From positions 1,612,001-1,676,000 of the forward strand of contig NZ_CP020880.1 in NCBI RefSeq assembly GCF_002157855.1: 64,000 nt of DNA. Direction: 5' to 3'. Numbering within the stretch: the first letter of the stretch is position 1; each line of letters opens with the position of its first letter. Positions 34,672 through 43,838 of this stretch are shown one piece after another. This stretch comes from Sutcliffiella horikoshii (GTDB taxonomy: Bacteria > Bacillota > Bacilli > Bacillales > Bacillaceae_I). Position numbers and translations under genes: made by a program. The notes under the pieces were generated by a model. It searched no databases. It saw only the letters and a list, made by a program, of their open reading frames with translations, and had not been told where the DNA came from.

Positions 34672-35413
34672 TTTACTGAAAACTGAATGGTATAAATTGA
34701 AGAGGGACCGCTCATTTCGGTTTCTAACATGGATGTTACTCGCTGCTGCTGTTTTGTTTCCTTTAATTGAATTTGATAACGGTTCTCCTGGTCTGCCTGC
34801 AGTAAAGGACTATTATTTGGAAAATGTCCTAGGTACCCATGGGAATATCGTCAAGCTTATTCCTAGTATTTTTGCTGGATTCTTTATTACAAACGAATAC
34901 TCGATGGGCACAATGAAAAGCATTGTTTCTTCTGGGAATAGCAGGGTACGAATCTACTTCGCTAAGCTTATCGTATTCTCCGTTGGAACTACTATCATCT
35001 CATTAATACTGCCGATTTTTATGACAGGTGCTAGTGCGATTTATTTTGGCTTTCAAGAGATGCCTGAATGGACATATTACTTCCAAACAGTAGGACTTAT
35101 CATATTATATGGGGCAGCCTTTGCGTCGATTATGGCGGTCTTTTCTATCCTTTTCACCGACAGTGGGAAAACGATTGGATTTCTGCTTATGTTTTTTATA
35201 TTTGTCGACTGGCCACTGCAAGTTTTAGCTGCAAAAGTGCCATTTTTTGAACCTATTCTATATCATTCTGTTTTTAAGTTAATTTACGATATTATCATTG
35301 TTAACTCCTTGGAAAGTGCTGAAGTGTTAACCCTTGTTGTTGTTCCGATTGTCACATTTTTTGCATTTGGGGCTTTAGGAAGCTTTATTTTTCAAAGAAA
35401 AGAAATTAAGTAA
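34664..35413 (+). CDS. ABC-2 type transporter permease
   Basis: A 249-aa membrane protein with six hydrophobic segments: 21-36, about 62-80, 103-125, 145-165, 172-190 and the last at 222-242. It matches lantibiotic-immunity type permeases (NLLKTEWYKLKRDRSF start). The start is ATG at 34664 with GGAGGGG upstream, overlapping the ATPase gene. It forms the transporter with the preceding ATPase. Confidence 0.85.
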   Translation: MGNLLKTEWYKLKRDRSFRFLTWMLLAAAVLFPLIEFDNGSPGLPAVKDYYLENVLGTHGNIVKLIPSIFAGFFITNEYSMGTMKSIVSSGNSRVRIYFAKLIVFSVGTTIISLILPIFMTGASAIYFGFQEMPEWTYYFQTVGLIILYGAAFASIMAVFSILFTDSGKTIGFLLMFFIFVDWPLQVLAAKVPFFEPILYHSVFKLIYDIIIVNSLESAEVLTLVVVPIVTFFAFGALGSFIFQRKEIK

Positions 35414-35434
35414 ACAGAAAGTAGGTGAGGTCAT

Positions 35435-36340
35435 ATGCTCTATTTGCTCCTAACTGTTATGATCGCTTTCGTATATGTCCTCACTCGTTTGTATCAACTC
35501 AAAAAGGAAATTAAGAGTACAACTCGGCAACTCATTCAATTAAACCAACATAAAACAGCTAAGAAGATTGATGTTGGTTTTCTTAATCGTGATTTTGAGG
35601 AATTAGCACAGGAAATAAATCGCCAAATTGACCAAACGAAAAAGGCGGAGGCAGAAAAACGAACGACCGAAAACGAGTTAAAGCAGGCAATATCTCATAT
35701 TGCACATGACATTCGTACACCTATGACTTCAATAGTTGGGTATATTCAATTTCTAGAATCAGATGAAATAAGTAGCGAGATGAAAAAGGAATACATAGAA
35801 ACAATAAAAAGTAGTGCAGGAAGATTAAAGGTTTTACTTGAGGATTTTTTCGAGCTATCGATCATCGAACAAGCAGATTATCCATTGAAAATGGAGAGGG
35901 TTAAGTTTAATGATCTAGTTTTAGAAGTGCTTTTTGGCTTTTATGAGGAGTTTAATAAGAGAAACATAGAGCCTGCAATACGCATTCCAGAAGATGATAT
36001 GATCATGTTGCTTGACCCATCCGCTGTCAAAAGAGTAATTGAAAACTTATTAGTAAATGCAATTAGATACTCTAGTGGAGAGGTTACTATTCTCCTTCAA
36101 AATTGTATATCTTCCATTCAACTTAAGGTTAGCAACTCTGTTGATTCTCTAAATGAACAAGATGTAAAGCAAATGTTTGACCGTTTTTATAAGGCTGACC
36201 AGACAAGGACGGGAAAAGGTACTGGTCTGGGTTTACCAATCGCTAAAAGCTTGATGGAAAAAATGAACGGGAATATTTATGCTGAGTTAAGGGATAATCA
36301 ATTAACTATGATTTGTGAATGGGAATTTAAATTTGCTTAA
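35435..36340 (+). CDS. Sensor histidine kinase with a minimal sensor part
   Basis: A 301-aa kinase with one short membrane segment at the N terminus (LYLLLTVMIAFVYVLTRLY) and no extracellular domain. The phospho-acceptor His is in SHIAHDIRTPM. The ATPase domain has the N box (ENLLVNAIRYS) and G boxes (GTGLGLPIAKSL). A kinase without a sensor domain next to an ABC transporter usually takes its signal from the transporter. The order regulator-ATPase-permease-kinase supports one four-gene resistance unit. AGGTGAGG precedes the ATG. Confidence 0.85.
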   Translation: MLYLLLTVMIAFVYVLTRLYQLKKEIKSTTRQLIQLNQHKTAKKIDVGFLNRDFEELAQEINRQIDQTKKAEAEKRTTENELKQAISHIAHDIRTPMTSIVGYIQFLESDEISSEMKKEYIETIKSSAGRLKVLLEDFFELSIIEQADYPLKMERVKFNDLVLEVLFGFYEEFNKRNIEPAIRIPEDDMIMLLDPSAVKRVIENLLVNAIRYSSGEVTILLQNCISSIQLKVSNSVDSLNEQDVKQMFDRFYKADQTRTGKGTGLGLPIAKSLMEKMNGNIYAELRDNQLTMICEWEFKFA

Positions 36341-36454
36341 ATCAATAAATACCTGCTTGAACAAATGAGGGTTTTTTTGAAGAAGAACAAATAGCAAAAT
36401 AAAGTCATCTACTGCATAGTTCAACGATACTATTCATTTGAAAAAGGGGATATT

Positions 36455-36500
36455 CAACAATCGGGCGCAATCCTTGAAAAAAGGATTAGCGCTTATTTTT
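36455..36500. repeat. Dispersed terminator-like hairpin element, copy 1
   Basis: The text is CAATCGGGCGCAATCCTT, a short loop, AAGGATTAGCGC and a T-rich tail. The stem is GCGC-N-ATCCTT with AAGGAT-N2-GCGC. The same element occurs at 38333-38380 and, degenerate, at 44247-44300. Confidence 0.75.
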
Positions 36501-36656
36501 ATTTGCTCCAATTAACAGTGCTTACTAAAGAGGGTTACGATTTTATTTGTGGAAGTTATTTACTTATCGTAAAAATTTTTCTATCAAATCTCCCATTAAT
36601 GAATTAAGACGATACAACATCGTCTGATGAAAAAGCGGCACTTTATTTTAATTAAC

Positions 36657-36685
36657 TGTAACTTTTTACATAACTCAAACGAATT
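36657..36685 (+). promoter_or_regulatory. ECF (SigX-like) promoter of the sigma-SpoIIP operon
   Basis: TGTAAC (36657-36662), exactly 17 bases, then CGAATT (36680-36685). This matches the TGTAAC-N17-CGA shape of SigX-type ECF promoters, about 32 bases before the sigma gene. It suggests autoregulation. Confidence 0.6.
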
Positions 36686-36716
36686 ATAAATGAATTGAAA
36701 ACAAGGGGGGAAAAGA

Positions 36717-37256
36717 TTGATTAATGTAAAGGATATTGAATCCAGTATTGTTGTCATTTACAATAAACACCATTTAGATGTCTATCGATTTCTTATTTGC
36801 TTTTCTGGAAATCAAAATGATGCAGAGGACTTAACGCAGGAAGTATTTATTCGGGTATTAAAAAATCTACCCAATTTTAATTGTACTAATAACCTCAAGA
36901 CGTGGATTTTTTCCATCGCGAAACACGTTGCAATTGATCATTATAGAAAAAGGAAGTTTGCCACAATATTTAGGGAGGGGTTTTTTAAACAATTAGAATC
37001 AAATAACAAAAAACCTGATGAAGAATATGAAATTAATGAAATGAAAGAATTAGTGCATGATGCAATTTCAAAATTAAAGCCCAGTTATAGGGCTGTAGTA
37101 ATTCTCCGTGGAATAAATGAATTTTCCATAAAAGAAACTTCAGACATTCTTAAATGTAGTGAATCAAAAGTGAAAGTGGATTATCATAGAGCCTTAAAAA
37201 TACTGAAAAACAAATTGCATTTTGCTACTGAGGAGGTTTTGACAAATGTTAAATGA
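36717..37256 (+). CDS. ECF RNA polymerase sigma factor (SigX-like)
   Basis: A 179-aa group IV sigma factor. Region 2 has DAEDLTQEVFIRVLKNL and LKTWIFSIAKHVAIDHYRKRK (about 33-85). Region 4 has LKPSYRAVVILRGINEFSIKETSDILKCSESKVKVDYHRALKILK (about 115-165). The start is TTG after AAGGGGGG. It overlaps the next gene by 11 bases. The partner gene encodes a membrane protein with a SpoIIP-like domain, in the place where an anti-sigma factor is expected. Confidence 0.88.
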   Translation: MINVKDIESSIVVIYNKHHLDVYRFLICFSGNQNDAEDLTQEVFIRVLKNLPNFNCTNNLKTWIFSIAKHVAIDHYRKRKFATIFREGFFKQLESNNKKPDEEYEINEMKELVHDAISKLKPSYRAVVILRGINEFSIKETSDILKCSESKVKVDYHRALKILKNKLHFATEEVLTNVK

Positions 37257-38154
37257 GAAAAATTTAATGAATACTATCAGAAGAACTTATCAGCAGCAGC
37301 CAAGAGAAGAGTTCGTTGTCTCTACTGAAAAAATATTAAGACAAAAGGCTAGAAGTATGGATAAAAGAATACAAGTAAAAAGATTATCTGCAGTCTGGAG
37401 TGGCGTCTTTCTTTTTGCAGTTGCTTTTTCTTGGATATTTTTGTTCAGTGGAAAGGATGTATTGATTAATGCTTTAAACAACTTAGATGAAGGGGCATCT
37501 TCATTTGTAATCAATAGTACTAAAAAAGAACCATTAGTATTTATTTACCACACACATAACCAAGAGTCCTTCACTCCAGAACTAAATGGAAATAGTAGTG
37601 AAAATGCATTTAGTGATTCTAAAAATATTACATTAGTTGGTAAGAAATTAAGTGAAGCTCTAAACGAGAAGAATATAAACGCTATTTATGATGATACCGA
37701 CATAGCTAGTGTTTTAAACGAAAGGGATTTAATGTTTGCAGATTCCTATCTAATTTCAAGAGAGATTTTACAAAATACATTAAATGAGCACGAGAGTATC
37801 AAAATGGTTATTGATCTACACAGAGATTCACAAAAAAGAGAAGCCACAACAGTTAAAATTAATGGAAAAGACTATGCAAGGATTCTTTTTGCTGTATCTT
37901 CTATCAGTGAACATTATGATATTAACAACGAATTTGCTATAGAACTGAATTCAAAACTAGAAGAACTATATCCAGGTATCACTAGAGGAATATATTTACC
38001 TGGTGAAAGTGCACGTAACAATTATAACCAAGACCTTCATCCTAATTCTGTATTAGTAGAAATAGGTGGTATAGAAAATTCCTTGGAAGAGACATATAGA
38101 ACAGCAGAAATCTTTGCAGAAGTAGTTAAACAAGTAATGGATGATTTAGAATAA
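37246..38154 (+). CDS. SpoIIP-domain membrane protein, candidate anti-sigma factor
   Basis: A 302-aa protein. A basic cytoplasmic N terminus (1-48) is followed by one membrane helix (about 50-68, GVFLFAVAFSWIFLF) and an extracellular domain of the SpoIIP amidase family. That domain has FIYHTHNQESF (about 98-108), IDLHRDS and LVEIGGIENS. SpoIIP is an N-acetylmuramoyl-L-alanine amidase/endopeptidase of engulfment; the zinc-ligand residues H, E and H in these motifs are kept. It overlaps the ECF sigma gene and may act as its anti-sigma factor through the N-terminal 48 residues, which is inference. It is shorter than true SpoIIP (about 400 aa) and not in the gpr-spoIIP locus. Confidence 0.8.
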   Translation: MLNEKNLMNTIRRTYQQQPREEFVVSTEKILRQKARSMDKRIQVKRLSAVWSGVFLFAVAFSWIFLFSGKDVLINALNNLDEGASSFVINSTKKEPLVFIYHTHNQESFTPELNGNSSENAFSDSKNITLVGKKLSEALNEKNINAIYDDTDIASVLNERDLMFADSYLISREILQNTLNEHESIKMVIDLHRDSQKREATTVKINGKDYARILFAVSSISEHYDINNEFAIELNSKLEELYPGITRGIYLPGESARNNYNQDLHPNSVLVEIGGIENSLEETYRTAEIFAEVVKQVMDDLE

Positions 38155-38476
38155 ATTTGTCTTACTAACTAAGGGGCCAATTGCTAGTGATATACACAAT
38201 AATGTCACTTTAACTTGATAGAAGAACGACCTCTAAAATTGATGTAATTTATGGCTGGATAAACTTAATGTTATTTCGTTATAGAAGGCAATAATTGAGA
38301 TTCTATACAAGTTATCTCGAATTAAAGTCTTCGGCAATCGGGCGCATTCCTATAAAAAAGGATTAGCGCTCATTCTTTTCATCACTTATAATGGTGAAAA
38401 ATAATAGAAGTATTCTTCATTAAAAACAGTACTCCTTGATCAACCTAACAAAATTTTCTTGAAACGAGGTGTTTTT
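38155..38476. other. Intergenic region
   Basis: It holds the second copy of the dispersed hairpin at 38333-38380, probably the terminator of the sigma-SpoIIP operon, and the promoter of the following two-component system, which I could not place. Confidence 0.5.
38333..38380. repeat. Dispersed terminator-like hairpin element, copy 2
   Basis: CAATCGGGCGCATTCCT, an A-rich loop, then AGGATTAGCGC and CATTCTTTT. It is close to copy 1 in both stem and flanks. Confidence 0.75.
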
Positions 38477-39154
38477 TTGGCAGCTATTTTAGTAGCAGAC
38501 GATGACCTTTTCATAAGGGAACTGATTGCGATCTATTTAAAAAAAGAGGGATATACAGTTTTTGAAGCAAATGATGGTGTAGAAGCTACGAATATTTTAT
38601 CTCAACGTACCGTTCATTTATGCATCATTGATGTTATGATGCCAAATAAAAACGGCTGGGAACTTTGTAAGGAAATAAGAGAGTTATATGACTTGCCTAT
38701 ACTAATGGTTACGGCTAAAGGAGAGAGCGAAGATAAAGTAAAAGGCTTTCAGCAAGGGACAGACGATTATATTGTTAAGCCATTTGATACACATGAATTA
38801 ATCATGCGAGTTAAAGCGCTCTTAAGGAGATACAAAATCAATACAGCAAATAAAGTGACAATTGGAAATGTTGTAATTGACGCGAATAGTATGGAAGTTA
38901 CCATTAATCATGAGCCTATCATATTTCCTTTAAAAGAGTTCCAACTTCTGTTTAAACTTGCTAGTCATCCTGGACAAGTGTTTTCAAGAGACCAGTTGAT
39001 AGAAGAAATTTGGGGAAGTGATTTTGAAGGTTTCGATAGAACCGTTGACTCACATATTAAGAAAATAAGGAAAAAGTTAAACCAACAAATGGCTTTTGAT
39101 ATCCTGACCATTAGGGGGTTGGGCTATCGATTAGAGGTAATAAAGGATGTTTAA
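38477..39154 (+). CDS. OmpR-family response regulator for the RND exporter
   Basis: A 225-aa regulator starting with TTG at 38477 (MAAILVADDD), with ACGAGGTG just upstream; a TTG at 38459 is in frame but lacks a site. The receiver shows VADDD, the phospho-acceptor in LCIIDVMMP, a TAK switch and IVKPF lysine. The winged helix has FPLKEFQLLFKL and DSHIKKIRKKL. The stop overlaps the kinase start by eight bases. A tandem repeat 60 bases before the exporter gene is the likely target. Confidence 0.9.
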   Translation: MAAILVADDDLFIRELIAIYLKKEGYTVFEANDGVEATNILSQRTVHLCIIDVMMPNKNGWELCKEIRELYDLPILMVTAKGESEDKVKGFQQGTDDYIVKPFDTHELIMRVKALLRRYKINTANKVTIGNVVIDANSMEVTINHEPIIFPLKEFQLLFKLASHPGQVFSRDQLIEEIWGSDFEGFDRTVDSHIKKIRKKLNQQMAFDILTIRGLGYRLEVIKDV

Positions 39155-40502
39155 TACGTTATATGTTCGCGTCGTAGTTACATTTATTTTAGTTGTAGTA
39201 ATAAGTTTAACAGCCGCTTTCTATATCACATTTAGCTTTTATCAGGAGCGTGTGTTAAGTGAGTTGGAGGGAGAAATGATTCAAGCTGGAAAGGGTATCA
39301 TTCAGTTACAAAAAACGATGGGACAAGAGAACCTTGAAGGCTATTTGGCGGGAATATCAACCATTACCTTTAATATCGCTCTTTATTCTGAAGATGGTGA
39401 AGTGAAGGTGTTTGGAAGAAATACGGATGAACCAATGGCTGCCCCTTCAGATGTTCAGAAAGTGTTAAATGGAGGCGTTTATCGAGTAGAATCCACGGAA
39501 AAAAGATTGTTAAAGAACGTAACAATCGGTTTGCCGTTTCAAGTGGAGGAAGAGAGATATGCGCTATTTCTTAAGCCAAGGATTATGGATCGCATTGATA
39601 TTATTAAAGAAGCACTTATTACTGTTTTAACGTATGTGTTGATTATTGGTAGCTTACTTTATTTAGTAGCTGCATTTCTATTAGTAAATCCTATAAAAAA
39701 ATTAACAGCTTTGACAACCAACATCGCAAAAGGCGACTTCCAGCAAATTAAATCAATTAAGCGAAAAGATGAAATCGGCGAATTAGGAAGAAGTTTTAAT
39801 AGAATGACTAGCGAACTTATGAAGCTTGAAACGATGAGAAAAGAATTTATATCAAATGTTTCACATGATTTACAATCCCCCTTAACATCGATTAGAGGAT
39901 TTGCTGTTGCATTAAAGGAAAATGAATTTTCTAAAGAACAGCAGGATCATTATTTAACCATTATTCAAAAAGAAAGTGAACGACTTGCAAAGCTTAGTGA
40001 GAACTTACTAAAACTTTCTGTGCTAGAAAATAAAGAATCATTGTTAGAGAAGGAAAATTTCCGCCTTGATCAACAAATTAGGCAAGTCTTTTTAAGCCAT
40101 CAGCCACAATGGCTTGAAAAAAAACTCGAGTTAAATTTAGAAGATGTTAATAAAGTAGAGATAACAGCTGACCAGTTGCAATTAGAGCAAGTATGGCATA
40201 ATCTACTTACAAACAGTATTAAATATTCCAATACCGGTGGCAAAATTAAAGTAGAAGTAAAGGAGATTCAAAAAAAAGTACAAGTGATTTTCTCTGACAC
40301 TGGGATAGGGATTCCTGAAAAGGACCTTCCGTATATCTTTGATCGGTTTTTCAAGGTCGATAAAGCAAGGGTTCGCTCAGGTCAGGGGAGTGGTTTGGGG
40401 CTAGCGATTGTCAAAAAAATTATCGACCTTCATAAAGGTGAAATTTCCATTAAAAGTGAACATGGAGTAGGCACTTCTATTCAAATAGTACTTCCGAAAT
40501 AA
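39147..40502 (+). CDS. Sensor histidine kinase (HAMP) for the RND exporter
   Basis: A 451-aa kinase with two membrane segments (about 8-30 and 157-180), an extracellular domain of about 125 residues between them, HAMP (about 180-235), a phospho-His in SNVSHDLQSPLTSI, and N and G boxes (WHNLLTNSIKYS, GQGSGLGLAIVKKI). It is coupled to the regulator gene. The two-component pair sits upstream of the RND gene and probably responds to the exporter's substrate or membrane damage. Confidence 0.9.
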   Translation: MFNTLYVRVVVTFILVVVISLTAAFYITFSFYQERVLSELEGEMIQAGKGIIQLQKTMGQENLEGYLAGISTITFNIALYSEDGEVKVFGRNTDEPMAAPSDVQKVLNGGVYRVESTEKRLLKNVTIGLPFQVEEERYALFLKPRIMDRIDIIKEALITVLTYVLIIGSLLYLVAAFLLVNPIKKLTALTTNIAKGDFQQIKSIKRKDEIGELGRSFNRMTSELMKLETMRKEFISNVSHDLQSPLTSIRGFAVALKENEFSKEQQDHYLTIIQKESERLAKLSENLLKLSVLENKESLLEKENFRLDQQIRQVFLSHQPQWLEKKLELNLEDVNKVEITADQLQLEQVWHNLLTNSIKYSNTGGKIKVEVKEIQKKVQVIFSDTGIGIPEKDLPYIFDRFFKVDKARVRSGQGSGLGLAIVKKIIDLHKGEISIKSEHGVGTSIQIVLPK

Positions 40503-40505
40503 CGT

Positions 40506-40540
40506 CAAACTCTTTTTAGAGTTTGGCTTTTTTAATTTTT
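40506..40540 (+). terminator. Terminator of the two-component operon
   Basis: CAAACTC (40506-40512) pairs with GAGTTTG (40519-40525), followed by GCTTTTTTAATTTTT. Confidence 0.85.
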
Positions 40541-40552
40541 AAGTTCTTAGTT

Positions 40553-40585
40553 GGTCATATTTAGGTCACATTTCTCTTATATAGT
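40553..40585 (+). promoter_or_regulatory. Tandem operator and -10 box of the RND gene
   Basis: GGTCATATTTA (40553-40563) and GGTCACATTTC (40564-40574) are two adjacent 11-base direct repeats covering the -35 region. TATAGT follows at 40580-40585. This is the layout of a promoter activated by an OmpR-family regulator. Confidence 0.55.
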
Positions 40586-40615
40586 GAACTCATACACAAA
40601 AGGAGACATGCTGAT

Positions 40616-43600
40616 ATGAAAAAAATGATTGATTTTAGCTTAAAAAACAGTGTTGCAATGATTATGTTAACGATACTAGTTCTTATAACAGGTTATATAT
40701 CAACAAATACAATTAAGTTGGAAAACTATCCAAATGTGGAGATTCCAACACTAATGATTCAGGTAGCATACCCAAACCATTCCTCAGAAGAAGCGGAGAA
40801 AGACATCACGCTACCAATAGAGGAAGCCATTGAAAACATAGCACCATATGAAGAATTAACGAGTACTACTCAAGATAATAGCACCATGATACAAGTAAGC
40901 TATGACTTCAATGAAGATATGGAAGAAAGAGAAAGGGAGATACAATCAGCGATTAGTAAGCTTAAGCTACCGGAAGATGCCACGCTGACTTACAAACGCT
41001 TATCGGCTAGTGCAAAGCCTATCTATCAAATTGCTTTCGCAGATGAAGAATTAACAGCATTACAAGAAAATATATCGGATACCCTTACACCACAGCTTCA
41101 AAATATTGCAGGTGTGAGTGATGTAACAGTCTCGGGAACAACCACTTCCAAACTAGTAATAGAAGTGGATGAAGAAAAAGCAGCGGAGAATGGTTTAACA
41201 ATCGCAAGTATCATCCAAGTTTTAAACGAGAAAAACTATGTGTTACCTCTTGGAAGTCTAGAAGAAGAGGGGAAGATCCCGGTTAGTATGGAGGGGAACC
41301 TTTCTAGCATAGAAGATATAAAGGGGGTTCAAATCCCTGTTGCACCTTCGCAGCAAGGTATTCCGCCAAATGAGAAAGCAACAAATCCCTCCCAGCCCCA
41401 GAAACCAACGTTCATTTTGTTAAGTGAAATAGCGCAAATAAAAGAAGTGGAGGAAGAGAACGGTATCACTCGTTATAACGGTGAACCAGCACTTATTGTA
41501 AATGTAACAAAAACACAAGATGCGAATACAGCGGAGGTTGTGGAACATGTAAAAGAAGAGGTGAAAGACTTCCATGCTTCTTCCGATTCTGAATTATATA
41601 CCATCATCGATCAAGGGAAAGAAGTAGAGAAATCCGTAAAATCCTTATTAAAAGAAGGCGGGTTCGGGGCCCTATTTACAATCATTATCATCTTGTTGTT
41701 TTTAAGAAATATCCGATCAACAGTAATTGCCATTTTATCGTTACCTATTTCGATCTTAGGTACCATTGCAGTTCTTGACTATTTTGGATACTCATTAAAC
41801 ATCATGACTCTTGGTGGAATCGCAGTTTCCGTGGGCCGGATTGTAGACGATAGTATTGTCGTTATTGAAAACATTTTCCAATGGATGCAGAAGGAAAAAA
41901 AATTATCAAAACGAGATCTAATTTCCAACGCTACTAAAGAAGTGATTGGAGCGGTCACGTCATCTACTGTGGCCACCATTGTTGTATTTCTGCCATTGGC
42001 TTTTGTAGGAGGGATTGTAGGGGAGTTTTTTAAGCCATTTTCTATTGCCGTGGTTACATCCATTACGCTTTCCTTACTTGTGGCCTTCATGCTCATCCCT
42101 GTTTTAGCTTTAACGCTTCTTAAAGAAGGAAGTCAGGAGGAGAAACAAGGTTGGATCCAAAAAGCATACGATCGGTTATTAAAAGGATCACTGAATTATA
42201 AATTGATGGTCATAATTAGTGCCTTTGTTTTATTGGCCGGGGCTCTCTTTTTGGTACCTGCAATCGGTAAGTCCTTTTTACCAAGTGGTCCAGCAAGTGC
42301 ATTAGAGGTGGAGGTGGAACTCCCAGCGTCCACCACACTAGAAAAAACAAATAGTATGGCAAAAGAGATAGAAGAGTTGCTTATGGAAGATACGGCCATT
42401 GAATATGTTCAAGGCTCTGTAGGATTAGTCAATAACTCGAACCCATTAAAGCAAAAAGCTTCGTCTGATTATAAAGCTACTTTCTTTATTCAACTAAAAG
42501 ATGGATACACCGTTACAATGGAACGAAAAGGTTTGGAAGATGAAATCGCTGCACAAGTATCAAAAACATACGAAGAAACTACCGTGCGAATTAATGAGGT
42601 ACAGCAGGAAGGACCTCCATCAAGTAAAACCATTGACATTACACTCTATGGTGAGAATTTAGAGGCACTTCTGGACGCAGCGAATCAAGTGGAAGGCGTC
42701 TTACAGGAGAACGACCAACTAAGAGATGTGTCTAGTAGTGCACAGCAGCTTCAAACGAAGTACAAATTGGAGTTAAAGGACGAAGCGGTTGAATTAGGAG
42801 TAAATCAATTTACCATTTATCAGCAAGTCAATGAAAAAATGAATGAGCTTTCCGCTGGAGTGATGGACTTAGACAAGAAAGAGCTAGAGGTACTTGTAAC
42901 CTACAACGAGTTAGTTCGTGATAAAAATGAATTAGAAAATATCGAGATCCTTACGCAGCAAGGACCAAAGCCATTGATGGAACTCGCAACGATAGAAGAA
43001 CTGTCCATTCCAGCTACGATTCAGCATAAGGATGGGAAGCTTGCTTACACCTTGTCAGCAGAAAGTGTAAGTGAGGAGGTTGGAGCCGTAACAGAACAAG
43101 TAGAAGGGGATTTGGCATCACTAGCAATCTCAGATGAAGTAGAATGGGAAGTTGGTGGTGGGCAAGAGATGATGGCAGAAGGATTCCAAGACCTTGGTAT
43201 CGCCATGATGATTGCGGTAGGATTGGTGTTCTTAACGTTAACCATCACATACGGAGGAGTCATTACACCATTTGTTATTCTTTCCTCTTTGATTTTTGTA
43301 CCAATCGGTTCTCTCGGGGCCCTACTGATTACGGGTGAAACGTTATCCATGAGTGGAATGATCGGGATGCTGATGCTAATCGGGATTGTCGTAACAAATG
43401 CGGTTGTGATGCTAGACCGCGTAGAAGCAAACCGGATTAGTGGAATGGCCTTAGAGCATGCAGTGATTGAAGCGTGTAATACACGTTTCCGTCCCATTAT
43501 TATGACCGCCCTCGCTACCATTTTAGCACTCGTACCACTAGCTTTATCAACATCATCGTCAGGTGTTATTTCTAAAGGGTTAGCCATAACTGTAATCGGG

Positions 43601-43684
43601 GGGCTTACTACTAGTACATTGCTCACGCTTGTCTTCATACCAGTTCTTTACAGTATCATTGGGAAGTGGAGAAGGTTTTCATAA
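40616..43684 (+). CDS. RND family efflux permease (SwrC/YerP-like)
   Basis: A 1022-aa exporter of the AcrB/HAE1 family. Helix 1 is at residues 11-30. A large extracellular loop follows, then a six-helix block (about 345-510), a second loop and a second six-helix block (about 860-1015). The proton-relay region has GRIVDDSIVVIENIF with paired Asp. It is somewhat shorter than AcrB and has no adaptor gene, as in Gram-positive SwrC, which exports surfactin and fatty acids. An AAAGGAGAC site precedes the ATG. Control by the upstream two-component pair is likely. Confidence 0.9.
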   Translation: MKKMIDFSLKNSVAMIMLTILVLITGYISTNTIKLENYPNVEIPTLMIQVAYPNHSSEEAEKDITLPIEEAIENIAPYEELTSTTQDNSTMIQVSYDFNEDMEEREREIQSAISKLKLPEDATLTYKRLSASAKPIYQIAFADEELTALQENISDTLTPQLQNIAGVSDVTVSGTTTSKLVIEVDEEKAAENGLTIASIIQVLNEKNYVLPLGSLEEEGKIPVSMEGNLSSIEDIKGVQIPVAPSQQGIPPNEKATNPSQPQKPTFILLSEIAQIKEVEEENGITRYNGEPALIVNVTKTQDANTAEVVEHVKEEVKDFHASSDSELYTIIDQGKEVEKSVKSLLKEGGFGALFTIIIILLFLRNIRSTVIAILSLPISILGTIAVLDYFGYSLNIMTLGGIAVSVGRIVDDSIVVIENIFQWMQKEKKLSKRDLISNATKEVIGAVTSSTVATIVVFLPLAFVGGIVGEFFKPFSIAVVTSITLSLLVAFMLIPVLALTLLKEGSQEEKQGWIQKAYDRLLKGSLNYKLMVIISAFVLLAGALFLVPAIGKSFLPSGPASALEVEVELPASTTLEKTNSMAKEIEELLMEDTAIEYVQGSVGLVNNSNPLKQKASSDYKATFFIQLKDGYTVTMERKGLEDEIAAQVSKTYEETTVRINEVQQEGPPSSKTIDITLYGENLEALLDAANQVEGVLQENDQLRDVSSSAQQLQTKYKLELKDEAVELGVNQFTIYQQVNEKMNELSAGVMDLDKKELEVLVTYNELVRDKNELENIEILTQQGPKPLMELATIEELSIPATIQHKDGKLAYTLSAESVSEEVGAVTEQVEGDLASLAISDEVEWEVGGGQEMMAEGFQDLGIAMMIAVGLVFLTLTITYGGVITPFVILSSLIFVPIGSLGALLITGETLSMSGMIGMLMLIGIVVTNAVVMLDRVEANRISGMALEHAVIEACNTRFRPIIMTALATILALVPLALSTSSSGVISKGLAITVIGGLTTSTLLTLVFIPVLYSIIGKWRRFS

Positions 43685-43788
43685 ATCCGATTTATTACAG
43701 TATAAAGTGCTTGCATGTTTCATTTAAAGTGGAGAATGTTAACTTGGTTTAATACAGATGCGAGCTCTCCGATAATAATTGATTTAAG

Positions 43789-43819
43789 TAACAGGTAGGA
43801 TGAGAAATCCTACCTGTTA
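43789..43819. repeat. Perfect 13-bp inverted repeat after the RND gene
   Basis: TAACAGGTAGGAT, loop GAGAA, ATCCTACCTGTTA. There is no T tract, and a TATAAT box overlaps its 3' edge (43817-43822). It may end RND transcription or be part of the promoter or operator for the next gene. Confidence 0.7.
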
Positions 43820-43838
43820 TAATACGGGAGGGATAGTT

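Larger units (their letters stand above)
36341..36716. other. Intergenic region with hairpin element and ECF promoter
   Basis: This gap holds the dispersed hairpin at 36455-36500 and the ECF-type promoter at 36657-36685, both listed separately. Nothing else is recognised. Confidence 0.6.

Noticed and set aside
43045-43638. A 197-codon open frame on the minus strand within the RND gene
   Set aside because: It is fully antisense to a conserved membrane domain of the exporter, with no start signal and odd composition.
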